Shown here: in pieces, positions 49,068 to 61,607 of the stretch
Layout: every line of letters begins with the position of its first letter
Numbering within the stretch: the first letter of the stretch is position 1
Source: Pseudomonas sp. MWU16-30317
GTDB taxonomy: Bacteria > Pseudomonadota > Gammaproteobacteria > Pseudomonadales > Pseudomonadaceae
Direction of reading: 5' to 3'
DNA length: 64,000 nt
Assembly: GCF_020515695.1 (NCBI RefSeq)
Contig: NZ_JAIWJA010000003.1
Location: 62,001 to 126,000, forward strand
Position numbers and translations under genes: made by a program
Notes under the pieces: model-generated
What the model was told of the DNA's origin: nothing
The model's input: only the letters and a program-made list of their open reading frames with translations
The model's database searches: none

Positions 49068-50009
49068 ATGCAGCTTTACGGTGTGCAATCCATCGCCTTG
49101 CGGCATTTCCTTGAAGTCGCCCGCTGCGGATCGATCAGTGAAGCCTCCGAACATCTGAACGTCGCCGCTTCGGCCGTAAGCCGGCAGATCGCCAAGCTGG
49201 AGCGCGACATGAACTGCGTGCTGTTCGAACGCCGCGCCCGGGGGATGCTGCTCAGCGACGCCGGCGCACGCCTGGCCGCCTATGCGCGCAAGGCCGAACT
49301 GGAAGCACGCGAAGTGATTGCCGAGATCCGCGACCTGCAAGGGCTGCAACGTGGGGTGGTGAAGATTGGCTGCTCCGAGGGTTTTGCCATGGAGTTCCTG
49401 CCAGGCGCCATTGCGGAATTTCGCCGCGAGTACCAGGGTATCCATTTCACCTTGGAGGTATTCCCGCCGACCGTGGCCACCGAGAAAGTGCGCACCGGGG
49501 AGGTCGATCTGGCGCTGACGTTCAGCTTGTCGCCCGAGCGGGAGATCAAGGTCGAGCATGCGTTTCTCGGCATCATCAAAGCCATCGTCGCCAATAATCA
49601 TCCACTGGCGGGCAGGGCGCAGGTCACCTTGGCCGAGCTACAGCCATACCCCATTGCCTTGCCGATGCCGAACACCACGCTTCGGCAGTTGTTCGACATC
49701 TGCTGCAGCGTGCAGGGGCTGTACTTCGAGCCGGCGTTGACGAGCAACTACTTTGGGGCGATGTATCAGTTTGTGATGGATGGCGGCGGGATCAGCCTGG
49801 CGGGGGAGCTCACCCTGCATAACCGCGTGGTGCACCGGGACGTGCAGGCGATCGCGATTGCGGATGGGGAAATGCAGAAGCGGCGGGTGGAGTTGCAGAG
49901 TATGGCGGGGCGGACGCTACCCTCGGCGGTGGGGGTGTTTCGGGATTTTCTGGTGGCGAAGTTGGCGGCTGCGGAGCCTTCGTTGCTAGGGGAGCACGCC
50001 GGGCAATAA
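49068..50009 (+). CDS. LysR-family regulator, divergent from peptide-importer operon
   Basis: A 313-residue LysR protein: wHTH LRHFLEVARCGSISEASEHLNVAASAVSRQIAKLE at 12-46 and a full ligand domain. ATG with a strong ggaggt 5-6 bp upstream (MQLYGVQSIALRHF); the longer frame has no ribosome site. Divergent position makes it the likely activator of the ABC/M20 operon, probably responding to the imported or hydrolysed substrate. Confidence 0.9.
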   Translation: MQLYGVQSIALRHFLEVARCGSISEASEHLNVAASAVSRQIAKLERDMNCVLFERRARGMLLSDAGARLAAYARKAELEAREVIAEIRDLQGLQRGVVKIGCSEGFAMEFLPGAIAEFRREYQGIHFTLEVFPPTVATEKVRTGEVDLALTFSLSPEREIKVEHAFLGIIKAIVANNHPLAGRAQVTLAELQPYPIALPMPNTTLRQLFDICCSVQGLYFEPALTSNYFGAMYQFVMDGGGISLAGELTLHNRVVHRDVQAIAIADGEMQKRRVELQSMAGRTLPSAVGVFRDFLVAKLAAAEPSLLGEHAGQ

Positions 50010-50083
50010 AAACCCGGCGGTTGAAGACGAGCGTCGGTTATCGCTCTAGGCGCCATAACCAACGATTCGATCACCTTGGGGAA

Positions 50084-50656
50084 TCAGTAAGCACACTTGC
50101 CGCCAGTCCGTTGATCAGCCACACCCGGTTTCAACTTGATGATCAGTTGCACATTGGGCACGTCACCTACCGTACGGGACAGGTGGCCTACACGTTGGTC
50201 ATCAGGGCGTGGCCGAGACACGGTGTCGGCATTGAACTGCATCTCACCGGGCCCCTGTACCAGTACGGTACCGTCGGTAGTTTCCACCGACCATTTGCCC
50301 TGCAGGGTAATCACCCATTGCGGCCCGGGCGCACGGTGCCAACTGCCGACATAGCCTGGAGGCAGCACGGCGTAGGCGATACTTTCGATGTCATCGGGCG
50401 ACACTCCTATCCATTGCGGCGCTGCTGGCGGTGCATAGCTTTTGAACTCCAACCCTTCCAGCCGACAATGGCCTATATGGGTAGCGCCCTTATCATCGGC
50501 CCATAGCGTGGCATACGAAATTGGGGGTTGAAGCTGACCGTTACTGTGGGTCGTGTCCGATGATTCTTTTGGCACCGATTGTACGGTTGCACTGGCCGTG
50601 CCAGATGCGGCACATGCGACGACACAAGAAAATACCATCGCGTATAAAGGTTTCAT
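50084..50656 (-). CDS. Exported cupin-like protein
   Basis: A 190-residue protein with signal peptide MKPLYAMVFSCVVACAASGTASA. The C-terminal half holds a cupin-like double motif: PPGYVGSWHRAPGPQWVITLQGKWSVETTDG followed by VQGPGEMQFN; the first motif has only one His, so metal binding may be reduced. A late Cys (GGKCAY) could pair with HCRL. No partner evident; it is alone between the LysR gene and gyrB. Confidence 0.7.
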   Translation of the reverse strand: MKPLYAMVFSCVVACAASGTASATVQSVPKESSDTTHSNGQLQPPISYATLWADDKGATHIGHCRLEGLEFKSYAPPAAPQWIGVSPDDIESIAYAVLPPGYVGSWHRAPGPQWVITLQGKWSVETTDGTVLVQGPGEMQFNADTVSRPRPDDQRVGHLSRTVGDVPNVQLIIKLKPGVADQRTGGKCAY

Positions 50657-50753
50657 CAGCTAACTCCGTCCGTGTAAAAATTTGTTTGCCTATTCAGCGC
50701 GCGGCTGCCATGCCGGGGACCTATCAGCCGAACCTTATGCAAACACTACTCAT

Positions 50754-50782
50754 AAAAAAGGCCGACCCTAAGGTCGGCCTTT
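50754..50782. terminator. Terminator downstream of gyrB
   Basis: AAAGGCCGACC-CTAA-GGTCGGCCTTT, an 11-bp stem with a 4-base loop; the A run at 50754-50760 reads as the U tract for the minus-strand gyrB transcript. Confidence 0.88.
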
Positions 50783-50835
50783 CAATGCTGGGATCACTAT
50801 AGTGTGATGGCAGCCATCGTTTCAGTGAACAAACC

Positions 50836-54361
<3,526 letters not shown>

Positions 54362-54378
54362 CTAGTCTGTGCTGAGCA

Positions 54379-55482
54379 TTACAAACGCATGGGCATAACG
54401 ACGTACGCGGAGTCGTCGTTGTCAGATTCCTGCAGCAGCGCGCTGCTGTTGGAATCGGACAGGATCAAGCGCACTTGTTCAGTCGTCATGACGCCCAGCA
54501 CGTCCAGCAAATAGCTGACGTTGAAACCGATCTCCAGCGAACCGCCGTTGTAATCGACGCCCACTTCTTCTTCCGCTTCTTCCTGCTCAGGGTTGTTGGC
54601 CTGAATCTTCAGCTGACCATTGGCCAATTGCAGACGGATACCACGGTACTTCTCGTTGGAGAGAATAGCGGTACGGCTGAACGCTTCACGCAGGGCCTGA
54701 CGATCACCAAGCACCAGCTTGTCACCGCCTTTAGGCAGCACGCGCTCGTAATCCGGGAACTTGCCGTCGACCAGTTTCGAGGTGAAGGTAAATTCGCCAG
54801 TGGTCGCACGGATGTGATGTTGACCCAAGACGATGCTGACCATGCCATCCGGCTCGGTCAGCAAGCGGGCAAGCTCAAGGATACCTTTACGGGGCACGAT
54901 CACCTGATGGCGATCCGGCTGGCCGATATCGGCCTGCATCGAGCACATTGCCAAGCGGTGGCCGTCGGTGGCGACGGCGCGCATCACCCCAGCGGATACT
55001 TCCAGCAACATACCGTTGAGGTAGTAGCGCACGTCCTGTTGAGCCATGGCGAAGCTGGTGCGTTCGATCAAACGACGCAGGCGGCTTTGCTCCAGGCTAC
55101 AGGTCAGCGAGCCAGGACCTTCCTCGACCGTCGGGAAATCGTTGGCGGGCAAGGTCGACAGCGTGAATCGGCTGCGACCGGCCTTGACCACGAGTTTTTG
55201 CTCGTCGAGTTTGATGTCGATCAGCACGTCGTTGGGCAAGCTCTTGCAGATATCCATCAGCTTGCGCGCGGGCACGGTGATTTCGCCTGGCTCGGCGGGC
55301 TCTTCCAACTGCACTCGACCCACCAGCTCGACCTCCAGGTCAGTACCGGTAAGCGAGAGTTGCTGACCCTCGACAACGAGCAATACGTTCGACAGGACCG
55401 GCAAGGTCTGGCGGCGCTCGACGACCCCTGCGACCAGTTGCAGAGGTTTCAACAGGGCTTCGCGTTGAATGGTGAAATGCAT
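54379..55482 (-). CDS. dnaN: DNA polymerase III beta sliding clamp
   Basis: A 367-residue clamp: three repeated domains, starting MHFTIQREALLKPLQLVAGVVERRQTLPVLSN and ending with the typical Pseudomonas AYVVMPMRL, which closes the protein-binding pocket. It tethers polymerase III to DNA. 38 bp after dnaA. Confidence 0.99.
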   Translation of the reverse strand: MHFTIQREALLKPLQLVAGVVERRQTLPVLSNVLLVVEGQQLSLTGTDLEVELVGRVQLEEPAEPGEITVPARKLMDICKSLPNDVLIDIKLDEQKLVVKAGRSRFTLSTLPANDFPTVEEGPGSLTCSLEQSRLRRLIERTSFAMAQQDVRYYLNGMLLEVSAGVMRAVATDGHRLAMCSMQADIGQPDRHQVIVPRKGILELARLLTEPDGMVSIVLGQHHIRATTGEFTFTSKLVDGKFPDYERVLPKGGDKLVLGDRQALREAFSRTAILSNEKYRGIRLQLANGQLKIQANNPEQEEAEEEVGVDYNGGSLEIGFNVSYLLDVLGVMTTEQVRLILSDSNSSALLQESDNDDSAYVVMPMRL

Positions 55483-55520
55483 GGTCTAGTCCCTTGCCTT
55501 GATGAGCTGCGCTGAGCGGA

Positions 55521-57035
55521 TCACGTCGTCAGCGTCCGCAGCAGGTTCTTGTAATCCTCGCGGATGTCCGCGTCGGATTCTTTGAGTTCGTTGATCTTGC
55601 GGCAGGCGTGAAGCACCGTGGTGTGGTCGCGGCCGCCAAATACGTCGCCGATTTCAGGAAGACTGTGGTTGGTCAGTTCCTTGGACAGGGCCATGGCCAC
55701 CTGGCGCGGGCGCGCCACCGAGCGCGAACGACGCTTGGACAACAGATCGGAAATCTTGATCTTGTAGTACTCGGCCACGGTGCGCTGGATGTTATCCACA
55801 CTGACCAGTTTGTCCTGCAGCGCCAGCAAGTCCTTGAGCGATTCGCGAATCAGCTCGATGGTAATGTCTCGGCCCATAAAGTGCGAATGCGCGATCACGC
55901 GCTTCAACGCGCCTTCGAGCTCGCGCACGTTGGAGCGGATGCGCTGGGCGATGAAGAAGGCTGCGTCGTGAGGTAGCTCGACTTTGGCCTGGTCGGCCTT
56001 TTTCATCAGGATCGCGACGCGGGTTTCGAGCTCAGGTGGCTCGACGGCGACCGTCAGGCCCCAACCGAAGCGCGACTTGAGGCGTTCTTCAAGGCCTTCG
56101 ATTTCCTTCGGGTAGCGGTCACTGGTGAGGATGACCTGCTGACCACCTTCGAGCAGAGCGTTGAAGGTGTGGAAAAACTCCTCTTGGGAGCGCTCCTTGC
56201 GGGCGAAGAACTGAATGTCATCGATAAGCAAGGCGTCCACCGAGCGGTAGAAACGCTTGAACTCGTTGATGGCATTGAGCTGCAGCGCCTTGACCATGTC
56301 GGCAACGAAGCGCTCCGAGTGCAGGTACACCACTTTGGCATTGGGGTTCTTCTTGAGCAGGTGGTTACCCACAGCGTGCATCAAGTGAGTCTTACCCAGA
56401 CCGACGCCACCATAAAGGAAGAGCGGGTTGTAACCGTGTTTGGGGTTATCGGCTACCTGCCAGGCAGCCGCGCGAGCCAGCTGGTTGGATTTACCTTCGA
56501 CGAAGTTTTCGAAAGTGAAGGTACGGTTCAGATAACTGGTGTGCTTGAGGCCGCCTTCTACCTGAACGGTACGCTGCTCGGCACGCACGGGTGCTTGCTG
56601 CGAACTGGCACCTGCCATGGAGTCGAAACTGTGTCGGGAAGGCTCGTCGTGAGCGGCTGTGACCACAGCGGCCGCCACGACCGCAGGGGCGGCGGCGGTG
56701 ACGGGCTCCGGAGCAGGCGCGCTCGCGGCTTGCGAAGCTGCTACGGCGGCGGCCAATGGCGCGTTGGGCGCCGCACGCGCGGCCGAACTGCGACGGCTGC
56801 CAATCAATAAGGAAAGCGCAGGCGCCATGCCATTGCCGTGCTCACCGAGCAACTCGAGCAAGCGGCTCAGGTATTTCTCGTTAACCCAATCGAGCACGAA
56901 CCGGTTAGGCGCATAGACGCGCAACTCGTCGCCTTCGGCTTCGACCTGTAGCGGACGGATCCAGGTGTTGAATTGCTGGGCAGGCAGTTCATCGCGCAGA
57001 AGCTCTACGCACTGCTGCCAAAGTTCCACTGACAC
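55521..57035 (-). CDS. dnaA: Chromosomal replication initiator DnaA
   Basis: A 504-residue initiator: domain I (1-80) for oligomerisation, a long Ala/Pro-rich domain II linker (about 84-160, ordinary for Pseudomonas), AAA+ domain III with Walker A GGVGLGKT at 209-216 and Walker B LLIDDIQF near 270, and domain IV with the DnaA signature [12 protein letters not shown] near 470. A DnaA box is inside the gene at 55792-55800 as well as in oriC. Confidence 0.99.
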   Translation of the reverse strand: MSVELWQQCVELLRDELPAQQFNTWIRPLQVEAEGDELRVYAPNRFVLDWVNEKYLSRLLELLGEHGNGMAPALSLLIGSRRSSAARAAPNAPLAAAVAASQAASAPAPEPVTAAAPAVVAAAVVTAAHDEPSRHSFDSMAGASSQQAPVRAEQRTVQVEGGLKHTSYLNRTFTFENFVEGKSNQLARAAAWQVADNPKHGYNPLFLYGGVGLGKTHLMHAVGNHLLKKNPNAKVVYLHSERFVADMVKALQLNAINEFKRFYRSVDALLIDDIQFFARKERSQEEFFHTFNALLEGGQQVILTSDRYPKEIEGLEERLKSRFGWGLTVAVEPPELETRVAILMKKADQAKVELPHDAAFFIAQRIRSNVRELEGALKRVIAHSHFMGRDITIELIRESLKDLLALQDKLVSVDNIQRTVAEYYKIKISDLLSKRRSRSVARPRQVAMALSKELTNHSLPEIGDVFGGRDHTTVLHACRKINELKESDADIREDYKNLLRTLTT

Positions 57036-57101
57036 GGATATCCCCTGATTTGAGCACAGCTAAGGCAAAAACAGCGGCCATTGTACCGGCCACCGTGACA
57101 C

Positions 57102-57445
57102 TTATCCACATGCGCAGGCTCTCCGGACCACAATAAATCAGCATCTTAGGGCTTTTTCTGCGCGCTTGACCCTGCCCCTGAGATCTGTGGATAACCCTAC
57201 TCAAGCCCTTTGTACAAGTCGGGGTTGAAATCTGTGGATAACTACCCTGTGGACAAGTAGCCATTCCATACACAGGTTGTACGCGGGCGCAGCACAGGAA
57301 CGGCACCGCTTGCGGACAGACTTGTGAATCGCTGTGAGCGCCGGCTTTACGGCCCCAAAATGGGTTATCCACAGAAAAGCGTCTACTTAACATCAGTAAG
57401 CATTACAAAAAAGCTTTAAAATAAGTCCCTTCTTTATTTCTATTT
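57102..57445. other. oriC: oriC: DnaA-box cluster and AT-rich unwinding region
   Basis: The 603-bp dnaA-rpmH gap is the known site of oriC in Pseudomonas. Perfect boxes TTATCCACA or complement at 57102-57110, 57186-57194, 57233-57241 and 57365-57373, plus TGTGGACAA with one mismatch at 57248-57256. An AT-rich tract with AAAAAAGCTTTAAAATAA-like sequence at about 57408-57445 is the likely duplex-unwinding element. No gene is seen in 57036-57638 apart from the rpmH promoter at its end. Confidence 0.92.
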
Positions 57446-57549
57446 CAAGCAGACAAGCCGGGGAGCAAAAGCGGTCGATCAGGGAAGAGATCAAGGTAGA
57501 GCGGACAGACAGGCGGTCATGCCTAATTGAAGGAAAAGCTGGTTGGAAA

Positions 57550-57578
57550 TTGACCTGCGGCGTTGCACCCACTAGAAT
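57550..57578 (+). promoter_or_regulatory. rpmH sigma-70 promoter
   Basis: TTGACC at 57550-57555 and TAGAAT at 57573-57578 separated by 17 bp, with transcription start expected near 57585, 54 bp before rpmH. Directly at the oriC edge, so this transcript leads away from the origin. Confidence 0.8.
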
Positions 57579-57638
57579 CGCCGGTCTCTTAAAACGGGGG
57601 CCATTCCGGCCCGTAGTCGAACAACCAGGTAGCACGCC

Positions 57639-57773
57639 ATGAAACGTACTTTCCAACCCAGCACCATCAAACGCGCCCGCACCCACGGTTTCCGTGCTCG
57701 CATGGCCACCAAGAACGGCCGTGCCGTACTGTCGCGTCGCCGTGCCAAAGGCCGTGCGCGTCTGGCCGTTTGA
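57639..57773 (+). CDS. rpmH: 50S ribosomal protein L34
   Basis: A 44-residue, very basic ribosomal protein: [20 protein letters not shown] through AKGRARLAV. Canonical length and the usual gene next to oriC. It leads the rpmH-rnpA-yidD-yidC group. Confidence 0.99.
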   Translation: MKRTFQPSTIKRARTHGFRARMATKNGRAVLSRRRAKGRARLAV

Positions 57774-57789
57774 TTCTCCGGCACAGGGG

Positions 57790-58191
57790 GTGAGTCAGGA
57801 CTTCAATCGGGATAAGCGTCTGCTTACACCCCGGCACTTCAAGACAGTCTTCGACTCCCCAACCGGCAAGGTTCCAGGGAAAAACCTGCTGCTCCTTGCG
57901 CGCGAAAACGATTTCGAACACCCCCGTCTAGGGCTGGTGATCGGAAAAAAGAGCGTCAAGCTCTCCGTTCAGCGCAACCGCCTCAAACGTGTGATGCGCG
58001 ATTCATTCCGTCTGCACCAGGAACTCCTGGCCGGATGGGACATAGTGATCGTGGCTCGCAAAGGTTTGGGCGACGTGGAAAATCCGGAACTGCATCAACA
58101 TTTGGGCAAGCTCTGGAAACGCCTTGCTCGGAGCCGGCCTGCTCCAGTGGCCAGCACCGAACCTGAAGGGGTGGACAGTCAAGATGCGTAA
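57790..58191 (+). CDS. rnpA: Ribonuclease P protein component
   Basis: A 133-residue basic cofactor of the RNase P ribozyme, which matures tRNA 5' ends. [29 protein letters not shown] contains the RNR motif region near residue 65. GTG start with aggggg close upstream, 16 bp after rpmH; overlaps yidD by 8 bp. Confidence 0.96.
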   Translation: MSQDFNRDKRLLTPRHFKTVFDSPTGKVPGKNLLLLARENDFEHPRLGLVIGKKSVKLSVQRNRLKRVMRDSFRLHQELLAGWDIVIVARKGLGDVENPELHQHLGKLWKRLARSRPAPVASTEPEGVDSQDA

Positions 58192-58429
58192 ACTGGCACT
58201 CGTACCGATCCAGTTTTATCGCTATGCCATCAGCCCATTGATGGCAGACCACTGTCGCTTCTACCCCAGTTGCTCCTGCTACGCGATCGAAGCCATTGAA
58301 CAACATGGCGTATTGCGTGGTGGCTGGTTGGCAGCTCGTCGTCTGGGTCGCTGTCATCCTTGGAACACCGGTGGGTTCGACCCTGTTCCGCCTGCCCACT
58401 CTCCCCGTATTTCTTCGATAGCCGAGTAA
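58184..58429 (+). CDS. yidD: Membrane protein insertion efficiency factor YidD
   Basis: An 81-residue protein: [37 protein letters not shown] and [13 protein letters not shown] with the conserved Cys pattern. It associates with YidC function at the inner membrane. Overlaps the rnpA end by 8 bp; yidC starts 2 bp downstream. Confidence 0.97.
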   Translation: MRKLALVPIQFYRYAISPLMADHCRFYPSCSCYAIEAIEQHGVLRGGWLAARRLGRCHPWNTGGFDPVPPAHSPRISSIAE

Positions 58430-58431
58430 TC

Positions 58432-60120
58432 ATGGATATTAAACGCACGATCCTGATCGTCGCCCTGGCAGTCGTCGCCTACGTCATGGTTTTCAAGTGG
58501 AACCAGGACTACGGCCAGACTCCACCGCCGAATCAGAATGCTGCCGCCACCCGTGCTTCGGAACTGCCTGACGTACCTGCCGGTACCAGCGCAGCTGCCA
58601 GCGCCGATGTCCCTAACGCCGGAACCGACGGTACTGCCGCAGCACCTGCCATCGCGCCGGTCGCTACCAGCAGCAACCTGATCCGCGTCAAGACCGACGT
58701 CCTCGACCTGGCTATCGATCCAAAAGGCGGCGATGTCGTCCAGCTGACGCTGCCTAAATTCCCGCGTCGCCAGGACCATCCCGAAATTCCGTTCCAACTG
58801 TTCGACGACGGTGGCGAGCGCACCTACCTGGCGCAAAGCGGCCTGACCGGTGCCAATGGCCCGGATGTGCGTGCTGCCGGTCGCCCGTTGTATGCCTCTG
58901 CGCAACCGAGCTACCAGCTGGCTGACGGTCAGGACCAACTGGTCGTCGACCTGAAGTTCAGCGACAACGGCGTCAACTACATCAAGCGCTTCACCCTGGA
59001 CCGCGGCGAGTACGACCTCAAGGTCACGTACCTGATCGACAACCAGAGCGCGCAAGCGTGGAACGGCAACCTGTTCGCCCAGCTCAAGCGCGACCACAGC
59101 GATGACCCTTCGGCCAGTACCGCCACCAGTACCGCCACCTACCTGGGTGCGGCCATGTGGACCAGTAACGAGCCGTACAAAAAAGTGTCGATGAAAGATA
59201 TCGACAAGGGCAACCTGAAAGAAACCGTGCAAGGTGGCTGGGTCGCTTGGCTGCAGCACTATTTCGTGACTGCGTGGATTCCGGCGAAGGACGACAGCAA
59301 CAACGTCACCACTCGCAAGGACAGCCAGGGTAACTACATCATCGGCTTCACCGGCCCGACCATTACCGTCGCGCCGGGAGCGAAGGCTGAAACCACCGCT
59401 ACCCTGTATGCTGGCCCGAAAACCCAGGACCGCCTGAAAGCGCTGTCCCCAGGTCTGGAATTGACGGTTGACTACGGCATCCTGTGGTTCATCGCTCAAC
59501 CGATCTTCTGGTTGCTCAAGCACATCCACGCGATCCTCGGTAACTGGGGCTTCTCGATCATCTGCCTGACCGTCCTGATCAAGCTGCTGTTCTTCCCGCT
59601 GTCCGCCGCCAGCTACAAGTCGATGGCGCGCATGCGTGCCGTGGCACCGAAACTGGCTGCGCTGAAAGAGCAGCACGGTGACGATCGTCAGAAGATGTCG
59701 CAGTCGATGATGGAGCTGTACAAGAAAGAGAAGATCAACCCACTGGGCGGCTGCTTGCCGATCGTGGTGCAGATGCCGGTCTTCCTGTCGCTCTACTGGG
59801 TGTTGCTTGAAAGCGTCGAGATGCGCCAAGCCCCTTGGCTGCTGTGGATAACCGACCTGTCGATCAAGGATCCGTTCTTCATCCTGCCGATCATCATGGG
59901 CGCGACCATGTTCATTCAGCAGCGCTTGAACCCGACACCGCCGGATCCGATGCAGGCCAAGGTGATGAAGTTGATGCCGATCGTGTTCACCTTCTTCTTC
60001 CTGTGGTTCCCGGCCGGTCTGGTCATGTACTGGGTGACCAACAACACGTTGTCGATTCTGCAGCAGTGGTACATTACCCGCAGCATTGAACGGGCTAACG
60101 CTGCTAAAGCCGCCGCCTGA
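58432..60120 (+). CDS. yidC: Membrane protein insertase YidC
   Basis: A 562-residue Oxa1-family insertase: N-terminal membrane helix (5-22), a large Pro/Ala-rich then beta-sandwich periplasmic domain (about 25-345), and five C-terminal helices from about 355 (ILWFIAQPIFWLLKHIHAILGNWGFSII). The hydrophilic-groove Arg is in MARMRAVAPK-type sequence. Typical length. Followed by a terminator. Confidence 0.98.
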   Translation: MDIKRTILIVALAVVAYVMVFKWNQDYGQTPPPNQNAAATRASELPDVPAGTSAAASADVPNAGTDGTAAAPAIAPVATSSNLIRVKTDVLDLAIDPKGGDVVQLTLPKFPRRQDHPEIPFQLFDDGGERTYLAQSGLTGANGPDVRAAGRPLYASAQPSYQLADGQDQLVVDLKFSDNGVNYIKRFTLDRGEYDLKVTYLIDNQSAQAWNGNLFAQLKRDHSDDPSASTATSTATYLGAAMWTSNEPYKKVSMKDIDKGNLKETVQGGWVAWLQHYFVTAWIPAKDDSNNVTTRKDSQGNYIIGFTGPTITVAPGAKAETTATLYAGPKTQDRLKALSPGLELTVDYGILWFIAQPIFWLLKHIHAILGNWGFSIICLTVLIKLLFFPLSAASYKSMARMRAVAPKLAALKEQHGDDRQKMSQSMMELYKKEKINPLGGCLPIVVQMPVFLSLYWVLLESVEMRQAPWLLWITDLSIKDPFFILPIIMGATMFIQQRLNPTPPDPMQAKVMKLMPIVFTFFFLWFPAGLVMYWVTNNTLSILQQWYITRSIERANAAKAAA

Positions 60121-60144
60121 CAGATCGAGGTTCGATCTGTGGAT

Positions 60145-60170
60145 AAAACGCCCCCGTCGTGGGGCGTTTT
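60145..60170 (+). terminator. Rho-independent terminator after yidC
   Basis: AAAACGCCCC and GGGGCGTTTT, a 10-bp stem with a 6-base loop. It lies 25 bp after yidC and also overlaps a perfect DnaA box (60138-60146). Confidence 0.87.
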
Positions 60171-60204
60171 GCTATCTGTGTATATCTGTCGAGAGGCCTG
60201 AGCC

Positions 60205-61575
60205 ATGAACATCCCCCGTGAAACCATCGCCGCCATCGCCACTGCCCAAGGGCGCGGTGGGGTCGGCATCGTGCGTATTTCCGGACCTTTGGCCAGCAGC
60301 GCGGCGCAAGCCATTACCGCCCGCACCCTGACGCCGCGCTATGCCCACTACGGTGCTTTTCGCGATGACGAAGGCGAGGTGATCGATGAAGGCCTGGCGC
60401 TATATTTCCCCGGCCCCAACTCGTTCACCGGTGAAGATGTGCTCGAATTGCAAGGCCATGGCGGCCCCGTAGTGCTCGATATGCTGCTGCAACGCTGTGT
60501 ACAACTGGGTTGTCGTTTGGCGCGGCCCGGGGAATTCAGCGAGCGGGCGTTCCTTAACGACAAGCTCGACCTGGCCCAGGCCGAGGCGATCGCCGACCTG
60601 ATAGAGGCAAGTTCTGCACAGGCCGCGCGCAACGCCCTGCGCTCTCTACAAGGCGCATTTTCGCTGCGGGTCAACGATCTCACCGAAAAACTGATCAGCC
60701 TGCGTATCTATGTGGAAGCCGCCATTGATTTCCCAGAGGAAGAGATCGACTTCCTTGCCGACGGCCACGTCCTGGCAATGGTGGATAAAGTCCGCGCTGA
60801 GTTATCCACAGTGCTCAAGGAGGCCGGGCAGGGCGCTTTGTTGCGTGATGGCATGAACGTGGTGATTGCCGGCCGCCCCAACGCTGGCAAGTCGAGCCTG
60901 CTCAACCTGCTGGCCGGGCGCGAAGCGGCGATCGTGACCGATATCGCCGGCACCACCCGTGATGTGCTGCGCGAACATATCCACATCGATGGCATGCCAC
61001 TGCACGTGGTCGATACCGCCGGTTTGCGCGACACCGACGACCATGTGGAAAAGATCGGCGTCGAACGTGCCCTGAAGGCCATCGGCGAGGCCGACCGCGT
61101 GCTGCTGGTGGTCGATGCCACCGCGCCGGAGGCCGATGATCCCTTCGCCTTATGGCCGGAATTCCTCCAACAGCGCCCCGATCCGGCCAAAGTCACGCTG
61201 ATCCGCAATAAGGCCGACCTCAGTGCAGAGCCCATCAGCATGACCACCAGCGCTGACGGTCACGTAACCATCAGCCTCAGCGCCAAGACCGAAGGCGCGG
61301 GGCTGGAGCTATTGCGTGAGCATCTGAAGGCATGCATGGGTTATGAACAGACGGCCGAAAGCAGTTTCAGCGCGCGTCGCCGCCATCTGGAGGCGCTGCG
61401 TCAGGCCTGTGGATATCTTGACCACGGTCGCGAGCAGCTGACCCTGGCGGGGGCCGGTGAACTGTTGGCTGAAGATTTACGCCATGCACAGCAGGCGCTG
61501 GGGGAGATCACCGGAGCGTTCAGCTCCGATGATCTGTTGGGGCGGATATTTTCCAGCTTCTGTATCGGTAAATAA
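60205..61575 (+). CDS. mnmE: tRNA modification GTPase MnmE
   Basis: A 456-residue GTPase that, with MnmG, makes cmnm5U34 in wobble-position tRNAs. N-terminal folate-like domain, helical domain, G domain with Walker A GRPNAGKS at 223-230 and DTAGLRDT, and the catalytic C-terminus CIGK at 453-456. Starts [21 protein letters not shown] with gaggcc upstream. In many Pseudomonas mnmG follows; here a TonB receptor does. Confidence 0.98.
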   Translation: MNIPRETIAAIATAQGRGGVGIVRISGPLASSAAQAITARTLTPRYAHYGAFRDDEGEVIDEGLALYFPGPNSFTGEDVLELQGHGGPVVLDMLLQRCVQLGCRLARPGEFSERAFLNDKLDLAQAEAIADLIEASSAQAARNALRSLQGAFSLRVNDLTEKLISLRIYVEAAIDFPEEEIDFLADGHVLAMVDKVRAELSTVLKEAGQGALLRDGMNVVIAGRPNAGKSSLLNLLAGREAAIVTDIAGTTRDVLREHIHIDGMPLHVVDTAGLRDTDDHVEKIGVERALKAIGEADRVLLVVDATAPEADDPFALWPEFLQQRPDPAKVTLIRNKADLSAEPISMTTSADGHVTISLSAKTEGAGLELLREHLKACMGYEQTAESSFSARRRHLEALRQACGYLDHGREQLTLAGAGELLAEDLRHAQQALGEITGAFSSDDLLGRIFSSFCIGK

Positions 61576-61607
61576 CTTATCCACAATCGATGCGTCCTAC
61601 GGGAGCG

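Noticed and set aside
58354..59829. 491-residue open frame antisense to yidC
   Set aside because: Antisense of yidC with no signal, domain or ribosome site.
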